Assembly: GCA_050084985.1 (NCBI GenBank)
Contig: JBITNC010000001.1
Location: forward strand, 168,020,001-168,084,000
DNA from: Nageia nagi
Taxonomy: Eukaryota > Pinophyta
Reading direction: 5' to 3'
Length of the DNA: 64,000 nt
The position numbers were made by a program, and so were the translations under genes. Positions 56,412 to 64,000 of the stretch are shown in pieces. Under the pieces are notes generated by a model that did not search any database, was not told the DNA's origin, and saw nothing but the letters and a program-made list of their open reading frames with translations. Every line of letters begins with the position of its first letter. The first letter of the stretch is position 1.

Positions 56412-58203
56412 GACTACTAAAAACTATTGTATTTGCATCAAAACATAGATTTGTTTTTTAAATTTAAACACCAAAAATTGACACAAATTTCAACACATTT
56501 GATCTCGATGTTTTTGGATCCTTTTCTGCATTTGAATTTGCACTACATTACATTGATTTTTGTGTCTGTAAATATCTTCATGTGTCATTTTTTGCATCAT
56601 TTTTTTTCCAATTGGTGACTTTTTTTACTTCGTATTTCCCTACCAATTTGCATCTTCATGAATTCTTAGATGCATTGTTTAATATCCTTTATTGCATCAT
56701 GTTCTTTATAATTTAAAAAAGATAATTATTAAATTGTAATAAATTTTTAAAAATATTACATTAATATTATAATAAAAATATTATTATTAATATTTTACAA
56801 TGATTAATATAATTTTATTTAAACTTAATAATATTATTTGTATTATTAATATATATTTTGATTATATTTTAATAAATTTTTAATAATAATTATTATTATA
56901 TTTTTACATATACATAAAAATGATAACATATGTCTAAATGATAACATCCACATCATACACATCAAAATTATACAATGATATTCACATTATGAGTACTAGG
57001 ACTCGACATCAACATCCTCACTAGATGACTCACTACCTGAGCCACTATTTGACTCACTAGTTGAGCCATTACCTAACTTGTTAACTAATTTGTTAACTAA
57101 CTTGCTAGCCAACTTATCATCATAATCATGATAATTTTCATTTGATGATACAAAAAGATGGTTATAGTGAACCACATCATTTGGTTCACTCAGTGGCTCG
57201 TGGTGCTCCGTCACTTATAGGTCATACTATTTTGTTTGACCTTACGATGAACCTGCCTGCAAATAATAAGAAAATAAATATTAGTAAATAATCAAACTTA
57301 CCAAAAATATGAATTATATACAATAAATTCATATGCATATATTAATTAAAATAATTGTAATGACTTACACCAGCATCCAACTTATCCTTCAAGGCCTAGT
57401 AACCAAATGTGATGCTAAATTATCATTCATTATAATCAATGAATTGATTAAAATCTTTCAACTACAAAAATGTAATTAGTATTATATTAAAAAATTATCT
57501 ATTCATTTTCAAAAATTAAATATCATTTAAAATTACTAAATATACTTACAAATTGGGTATGCACATATCTCCCCCCTCCACTTTCCACTTGATGCATAAT
57601 ATTGCATCCCAGTTTGGAAACTTAAGACTTCACCATTTTTTGTTGCAATGTTTTCTTTCCTTTCTCTTTCCTCTTATCCACATAAGAAACTTTCTTAAGT
57701 AGCATATTCCATACCTTTTATGAAATAATTAATTAGTATTATATTAAAAAAATCAACTAATCAAGTTGAAATATTAAATATCAAGAAAAATATTCCATAC
57801 CTTATTATGGGTGTCATCTAGTTTCATTGCTAAGTTTCTTTGGTTTGGGGGAAGTTTCATCATTTTTCTTCTCATGTGATATCTAACCCTTTTGAGACTC
57901 AACCATGCCTATTGGAGCACACACTTCTCACTCCACCTATCGCATGTCACTTTTTCACCTTCTTCAATTTTAATCAAAGATTTAAGTTATTAAACTAAAT
58001 GGGCTATGATTACTTGTTCTTGAAGGGTTTGAGAGGAAACCTTGGTGCCTTTCAAACTTAAGTTGAATTGGTTTTGAGCAAGGTGACATTTTCATTGTTA
58101 TACTTAAGATTTCAAAAAAAACTTGTAAAGAAAATAGAGTTAGTAAGATTTATTAAATATTATAAAAGCATTTGAAATACCTAAATTAAATACCTAACCT
58201 ATT
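56412..58203. mobile_element. CACTA-like element, left terminus and body
   Basis: The terminus at 56412-56439 (ACTACTAAAAAC, then GTATTTGCATC) resembles both ends of the MITE at 3538-4498. Clusters of TTTGCATC/GATGCA motifs follow to about 56700, then an AT-rich stretch. A minus-strand gene remnant occupies 56996-58060. The first base is G instead of C and the opposite terminus was not found, so the extent is a guess bounded by copia G. Confidence 0.45.
56996..58060 (-). pseudogene. Minus-strand multi-exon gene remnant in the CACTA-like element
   Basis: Reading on the minus strand from about 58000: KIEEGEKVTCDRWSEKCVL, AWLSLKRVRYHMRRKMMKLPPNQRN and MKLDDTHNK, with an intron-like break. Then come [24 protein letters not shown] (about 57710-57640), KDFNQFIDYNE and LKDKLDAG, with a GTAAGT-like donor near 57367. 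The last open piece is 56996-57214 (MTEHHEPLSEPNDVV, Ser/Glu-rich end). I do not recognise the family. Its position inside CACTA-like termini suggests a transposon-encoded protein, but that is inference. Confidence 0.35.
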
Positions 58204-58418
58204 TGAGAATAACTAAGAGAGTACTTTGTATTATTGAGGAATAGGTTTAAGTACATGACTATTTGGGAGTTACATTCCCATATAATAACTGTAGGCACAA
58301 CCATAAACCCTACTATTAAAGTAAACATTATTAATGTTAATAATATATTAACATTGCATTATTACAATCATAGATACCTAGATGTATCTATTTATATAAT
58401 GTATTATTTATTCTAATA
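58204..58418 (-). repeat. 3' LTR of copia G, with adjacent polypurine tract
   Basis: On the minus strand the purine tract ATTATGGGAGGG (58419-58430) precedes TATTAGAATAAA (TG start changed to TA). The roughly 215-bp LTR ends TTATTCTCA. This size and the ATAATGGGAGGG-type tract are common for plant copia elements. Confidence 0.6.
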
Positions 58419-58463
58419 CCCTCCCATAATACATTAGGTCTTCAGAGGACATGAGAGGAAGCT

Positions 58464-60806
58464 CTAAAAGTATTCAAACTTTCCACTATTAAGAGATTTG
58501 ATGAAGACATCTACAATTTGCTCTTTCATAGAAATGTCCTGGAGTTGAATGTTGTGTAGTGAAACATGGTCTCGAATGAAGTGCACTTGTATCTCAATGT
58601 GTTTGGTGCACTCATGAAAATAAGGATTTTGAACTAGTTTCAATACACCTTGATTTTTACAATGCAGAATTATGGCTTGCTTGTGTGGAATTCCAATGTT
58701 TATCAAAATGTGATGTAACCATACTACTTCACAAACAACATCTCTTGCAACATGGTATTCAAACTCTATGGTAGATTTGGATGTGATGCTTTTATTCTTA
58801 CTACTCCATGAAATCAATACAGATCCAAGGAAGAACACGTATCCTATTGTTGATCTTCTATCATCTAAGAATCCTCCATAATCTATATCTATGTATCTAG
58901 ATAAGATGAACTTATTATTCTTTCTGTATTCTAGGCCATAATCATAACTGCCATAGATGTACCTCAAAATATGCTTTACTGCAATCCAGTGGTCCTTCTT
59001 TGATTCATGCATAAATCTTGAAATATAGCTAACATCATAGCAAATATTCAACCTAGTGTATGCTAGGTAAATTAACCCTCTAATCAGTTAATGGTAGAGA
59101 GTTGCATTTACCGATGGAGAAAAATCATGATGTGAAAATTATAAACCAGGTTCAATTGGTGTGGACATTAGGTCACATTCTATCATCTTAGATTTTTCCA
59201 ATAGCTTCTTGGTGTACTTCATCTTGGTCCTGCATCTTCCATACCTCTAATCCAAGGCAATAGCGAAGTAAACCAAGGTCATTCATGTCAAATGGTCATT
59301 TGAGGTCATCTTTGCAAAATGTGATCAGCACTTTAGTGTTGCTTATGATAACTTGATCATCGACATAAACTACAACTATGACAATCTTCCCCTCATGTTG
59401 TTGAAGGTAGTTAGGTTCATACAGAATCCTATTGAAGTCATGTTGTAGTAGATGGAAATCAATTTTTATACACCAAGCCTATGGAGCCTATTTCAATCCA
59501 TATAAAGACTTGATCAATCTACACATTTTTATTTTTTCTAGATCTATCACAAATCCTTTAGGTTGTTGCATGTAGACTTCTTGTAAGTCTCCATTTAGGA
59601 AGGTGCTCTTGACATCCATTTTATGGACTTTCTAGCCAAATTATGCTACCATTGCAAAATTAATTCTGATGGAAGTAGAAGTCTTCTCATAGTTGATACC
59701 TTCCTATTGAGCATACCCTTTGGAAATGAGTCAAGCCTTGTGCTTATTGAGTGTACCATCAACTTTGAACTTGGTTTTGAACATCCATTTGCATCCAATG
59801 GCCTTCTTCCCTCGTGGAAGATCTACCAATTTCCATATGCCATTTTTCATCAATGCATCATATTTAGCCTACATTGTTGACTTCCAATATGGTAGCTCAA
59901 TAGATTCAAAAACCATTTCAAGTTTAGATGTATCTGCAACTATGCCCATTAGTGCCAAGTTCACTTCTTCACAAGCCATGCTTTATGTCCTTACTCTAGA
60001 AGTCAAAGTATCTAGTGGAGCACTCAAATTTGAATCTTGTAGTATCTTTTGGTTCCACTTAGGTCTTTGAGGTGGTAAATTCATAACTAGAGCTTCTCTC
60101 TCATCATCTTCATAATCATAATTGATTATGGGACCATTGTTAGGTTCAAGTACCTCTATAAGCAAACTAGTTGAAGATTCACCAATCTCATCAAATATTA
60201 CATCTCTGTTGATATAAATCTTTCAACTAGTAGGATCCATGACTATATAAAATTTGGATTCACTATCATATCTAATAAGAATGCACCTTTTTTTATTTTT
60301 CATCAATCTTTTTCCTTTTCTCCTTAGGAATGTGCATACAGGAAGTACAACCAAACACTTGAAAATGTGATATATCTGATCACTATCCTGATAATGCTTC
60401 TTCAAGTGTCATCCCATCAAGAGCTTTTGTGGGTGCCCTATTTAATAGTTATGTATCAGTATTAGCTACTTCAACCTAAAATATCCCATCTATTTTTGCA
60501 TTGTTCAACATGCTTCTTGCCATTTCCATAATGATTCAATTTTGTCATTCACAAACTCCAATTTACTATGGTGTGTAGGATGTGGTTAACTGTCACCAAA
60601 TACCATGCTACTTAAGGAATGCAAAAAAATCATTTGATAAGTATTCTCCCTCTCTATCTGAGTAAAGAACATGGATGTGATGAGAAGTTTGTTTCTCCAT
60701 AAGTGCCTTGAATTCCTTAAAGTATAAAAATGTTTGATCTTTTGTTTTCAAGAAATACACACATTTTCTGAAGTAATCATCAACAAATAACAAGAAGTAT
60801 CTAAGA
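58464..60806 (-). pseudogene. pol (integrase, RT, RNase H) of copia G
   Basis: Minus strand, from high to low coordinates. Integrase YFLLFVDDYFRKCVYFLKTKDQTF and HVLYSDREGEYLSNDF lies at 60800-60608, then KKRCILIRYDSESK near 60260. RT starts near 59880 (AKYDALMKNGIWKLV) and runs through AIGCKWMFKTKFK, KMDVKSTFLNGDL and KSLYGLK. YVDD is intact at 59356-59367, followed by DLGLLRYCLGLEV. RNase H is one open frame at 59051-58464: SRFMHESKKDHWIAVKHILRYI, DIDYGGFLDDRRST, ISWSSKNKSI and HIEIQVHFIRD. Stops and frameshifts interrupt RT and integrase. Plus-strand frames at 59623-60070 are antisense shadows. Confidence 0.82.
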
Positions 60807-60813
60807 TAAAAAA

Positions 60814-61282
60814 TGTTAGAAATTGTAATGTAATATTTATTATATAATATTTTTTTTAATGTAAATTCACTTAATGTTTAAAGTATCTTTAGATATATTA
60901 AAGCATTAAAGGAATAAAAATAGAAAGATGAATAAATATAGAAAGAAGATAAATATAAAAACACCTTTAACTTTACCTTTGAGTAAAAGGAAGGTTAAAG
61001 GGTGGGTTAGTTCTTATAAATAGAGAGGTACTCCTCTCATTATGTAACTTGATCAAGCATAGTAATACTTATTTTGAGAATTTATAGGAGATTTATCTTC
61101 TAAAAAAGTAATAGAATGATGGTTCAAAGTGGATGTGCTCCCAAGAGATGGAGGAATCACTATATATCATGTGTTATCTTTTGTGTGATTGTTCCTTGCC
61201 TTTGCTAGATGGATGAATAGCACATTTTTGTTAAAAAAACTCCAAGGATATCTTGTTTATATGGAAGCCTTCAATTCCATCA
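60814..61282 (+). repeat. 5' LTR of copia E (family 2)
   Basis: A 469-bp LTR from TGTTAGAAATTG to AATTCCATCA. TATAAATAGAGAGG lies near 61015, and the U3 palindrome is worn (60870-60905). Confidence 0.83.
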
Positions 61283-61284
61283 AG

Positions 61285-61297
61285 TGATATCAGAGCC
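61285..61297 (+). other. Primer-binding site of copia E
   Basis: TGATATCAGAGCC, one mismatch from the initiator-Met tRNA complement. Confidence 0.78.
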
Positions 61298-63679
61298 ATT
61301 CTTAGAGTCTCCACTTCAACAACCTTGAAGGTCCATTCCTCTTCTCTTTCCATCAAGTGTTGAAGTGAAAGGGTTTGAAAGTATAATTTATCTCTTCTTG
61401 TTAGTTTTTTGCTTTAATCACAAACCTTTTTGTTGGTATCTTAATGATGAACTTAAGTCTAGCAAAATTTGATTAAAGAACATGTTAGTTCAATTTTTAC
61501 TATGCATTATTTTTTCTAACAATTTATTAGTTGCAATTTTTCAATAAAATTACTTAATGTGTAGTAATAATATGCAAATTTTGAGTAAATTTGTTTAAAA
61601 TGAGTTGTTATAGCTTAAAATCACAAGTTTTTATTTAGTATAGAAAAAGTTAAAAGTCTTGTAGTTTTTATTTTTACAATACTGCTATAATGCTATTGCA
61701 TAATTTTTAAAAAAATTAATGTGCATGCAAAATTTGGTTGCATACCAGATCTGGTTTCATGCAATTTGGTTCCATGTAAAATCTATTTTAAAAAAATAGA
61801 AAAAAGTCTATTATTTTTTTTAGTTGCAATTTTTTTGTAATTGCAATTTAAAAAAAAAAAAACATGCATTATTGCATGCATGCACAACCTATTAAAAAAA
61901 ATAAGGGAGAAGTTTTTTTAAAAAAGAAAGTTTAAAAAAAAGATTTTTTTTTTTTTTTAAAAGAAGGCAATTCAAGTGCATGATAAGTTTGCATTAACCT
62001 TTTATTTTCTCTAATATAATTTCAGTGAGAATCTTTGTAAGAAAAAAAACAACAAAAGAGGCAAGTTTTTTTTCAAGTTTTTTTTTTTTTAAAAAAAAAA
62101 GGAAAAGTAAAGGATTTTAAAAGGGGAACTTTTTTTTACAAAGGAGCATGTTACCCATTTTTTAGCACATGGGATATGGATTTTTTCTAAAAAAAGTAAA
62201 TGGGATATGGTTTTTTAAAAAGTAAACATTCCTATTGAATTATCCTATATTTATCGATTTTTGCCATATGGTAGTAAGTGTTAACATCAATTTTTAATTT
62301 TTTGATAAAGTATTTAAATACAAATGACACTAGTTGGTCAAACTTACCATATGCAAAATTTTGTTTTCCCATTTCATGAAAAAGAATGTGATCTTTCCTA
62401 ATTTATCTAAATCCTATATGAAAATTATAACTTTGATCTATTTTTTAATAGCTTTAATAGCTTTTTTAAGTAATAATGTTGCAAATATAGTATTTGATAA
62501 GTATCAAATTATTTTCTTAAAATTTTGGGATAAACTTGTAAGGTAAAATACTATGATAATTTGCAAATCATATGGCTTATTTGGTATTTTTTTAAAGAAA
62601 ATGATTAAATTTAATTTACAAAGCAATTAATTGCAACCATTATTATGCAATTATTTTTTGTAAGTATTGCAATTTCTTTTAATTTTGGACATATAAATTC
62701 AATCTAAATGATATCATTAATTGATAATGTCCAATATATTGATAATTAAATTTGCATAATGTTAAAATGAAAACTTGTGGATGTGCATTATGAAAATTTG
62801 TCTAATTTTTATGTACTATCTTTTGGTTGTAAATTAAAATTAATTTATATTGCATAAAGATTTATTATGTGCATTGAACTATGAATTGGTATTTGTTATA
62901 TCAATGGTTAATATGAAAAATTTTGAACTTCCAAAATAATAATGTTATGCACATTGTTTAAAGTAAAATTTTGTGTAAGCTTTTTTCAAATATTACTATC
63001 TTTATTAATTATGCACATTATTTTTATCCTAGTTGGATGGATTTTTTTTTTTTTTTGTATACACATTCTTTTTGGAGTAGAGTTTATAAACATACTCAAC
63101 ATTGGAATTGTTGTGCATTAATCTTTAAATTTTTTGTTTGTGCACTTTGATTAATATACTTATTGGATTAAAACAAATTTAAACTTTTTTCACAAGTCTT
63201 ATTGAGGATATTAATAATGCAATATTAACCTTGCTTTAGAAAAGAAGAGTACAAGTAAGAAATGTACATTTCTCTCTACATGTGTAGTTTTTTTAGTAAT
63301 ATGCTTCAATTTTTATGAAGTTACCCTTAAGGGGGAGTAAAATCTAAGTATACTTCCATATTTTGGAAGAATATTCATGTTGATGGATTGTGCCATATTG
63401 CTAGCAAAAATATAAAATTCAAGCATTTTTTCATCAAGAAGTAAATTTTTTAATGGGACTTTGTGTTTACTATCCAACAAAACAAGACTTCATTGATAAA
63501 TTTGTTCTCAAGAAGAAGTGAAATAATACTTCATCCTTATGAGGGTTGTGACTATAAGTATTAGCTTGACATATTTATGATAAATTATAGTGAATTGTTT
63601 GCCACTTTTTTACTTTCATGTTGGAAATTTTTATCCATAGAAATGGATTATTTGCCATATTGCATCTTGTAGTATATGA

Positions 63680-63800
63680 AATGGTTAAAAAGGTTTGCCC
63701 TTCTCCATAACTATGTTCTTGGAGTGGTTAAAAAGGTTCAACCTTCTTCATGATTATTGAATGGTGAAGTGGTTAACAAGGTTTTACCTTCTTCATATTA
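63680..63800. repeat. Three-unit TTAAAAAGGTT repeat in copia E
   Basis: Three units of about 40 bp: GTGGTTAAAAAGGTT, a CCTTCTTCAT-like stretch and a variable part. This is the short counterpart of the ten-unit array in D at 44557-45000. Confidence 0.75.
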
Positions 63801-63881
63801 CAATATTTGATAGAAATTATATCTTTATTGGATGAATGCTATCTTTTTCCATCATATACATCTTAACTAGTAACATGGTTA

Positions 63882-64000
63882 AGATGGCAACTTGACTCAC
63901 TTTTAGTAAAGTCAAATTTATTTATTATGGCATCTTGGCTCTCTCTTGGTAAAGTCAAGTTTATTTATTGTGGCATCTTAGCTCTCTTTTAGTAAAGTCA
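63882..64000. repeat. About 51-bp tandem repeat at the window end
   Basis: Units contain ATGGCATCTTGGCTCTC, TTGGTAAAGTCAAG and TTTATTTATT. About two and a half units are visible and the array continues beyond the window. Confidence 0.75.

Larger units (their letters stand above)
58204..60813 (-). mobile_element. Copia element G (minus strand), truncated by E
   Basis: A third, distinct copia lineage on the minus strand: integrase, RT, RNase H, then a polypurine tract and a short 3' LTR at 58204-58418. The integrase begins at the border with the 5' LTR of E at 60814, so E inserted into G and the rest of G would lie beyond E. Confidence 0.8.
60814..64000 (+). mobile_element. Copia element E (family 2), 5' part, runs off the window
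   Basis: The 5' LTR, primer site and a leader of at least 2.7 kb, homologous to D. It inserted into the integrase of G. No coding region is reached before the window ends. Confidence 0.8.
61298..64000 (+). other. Leader of copia E
   Basis: Non-coding and AT-rich with many homopolymer A and T runs (61850-62100). It includes an internal purine tract CCCTTAAGGGGGAGT near 63327 and a TTAGCTTGACATATTTATGAT module near 63561, both otherwise found in 3' regions of A-D. Then come TTAAAAAGGTT repeats and a 51-bp tandem repeat at the window end. The 70-residue frame at 62334-62546 has no domain. Confidence 0.6.

Noticed and set aside
59623-60070. Plus-strand frames of 85 and 116 residues
   Set aside because: They are antisense to the reverse transcriptase of minus-strand copia G, which has clear motifs.

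Overview
The window looks like plant nuclear DNA from a large, AT-rich, transposon-dominated genome. The evidence is one intron-containing gene of a plant-type m6A-reader family, Ty1/copia retrotransposons primed by initiator-Met tRNA, a LINE with a degenerate reverse transcriptase, and CACTA-type termini. A gymnosperm is a reasonable guess from the overall style, but nothing in the sequence proves it. I see no tRNA, rRNA, CRISPR array or bacterial-style operon.

The only intact-looking host gene is at about 5.5-9.6 kb on the + strand. Nine exons join without a frameshift into a 689-residue ECT/YTHDF-type protein, with a disordered Y/P/Q/G-rich N-terminal half and a C-terminal YTH domain whose three cage tryptophans are all present. 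Its first intron has U12-type (minor spliceosome) signals. Left of it (0.8-4.6 kb) lies a decayed LINE interrupted by a roughly 960-bp CACTA-like MITE and by a second unidentified insertion.

Right of it, from 11 to 50 kb, is a nest of LTR retrotransposons, all on the + strand. Copia A (10.99-17.0 kb) is 5'-truncated. It is followed by a decayed Ty3/gypsy pol fragment and then by element F, which has about 2-kb LTR-like repeats separated by only 122 bp carrying a primer-binding site and a polypurine tract. LTR1 of F is split by a poly(A)-tailed insertion with a 15-bp target duplication. LTR2 of F is split by copia D (24,953-49,603). D is itself split by copia B (26,593-35,598, perfect GCTAA duplication) and copia C (36,142-44,543). 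B in turn carries an antisense solo LTR of the same family in its integrase. A, B, C and the solo LTR form one LTR family; D and E form a second, related one. All pol genes carry stops, frameshifts or lost catalytic motifs, so none looks autonomous.

From 50 to 64 kb there is AT-rich DNA with a degenerate tandem repeat and a multi-exon pseudogene whose last part resembles the C-terminal region of plant C2-NT (EEIG1/EHBP1 N-terminal type) domain proteins, preceded by a tandemly repeated exon-intron module. A second CACTA-like terminus follows, then a minus-strand copia (G) cut in its integrase by the 5' LTR of copia E, which runs off the window.

I did not find a new enzymatic or defence system. 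The most informative novelties are the structure of F, the recombinant D element (tandem RT duplication and second RNase H end), a palindrome shared by the U3 regions of both LTR families, and the candidate U12 intron of the ECT gene. All comparisons are by eye; identity figures are hand counts.
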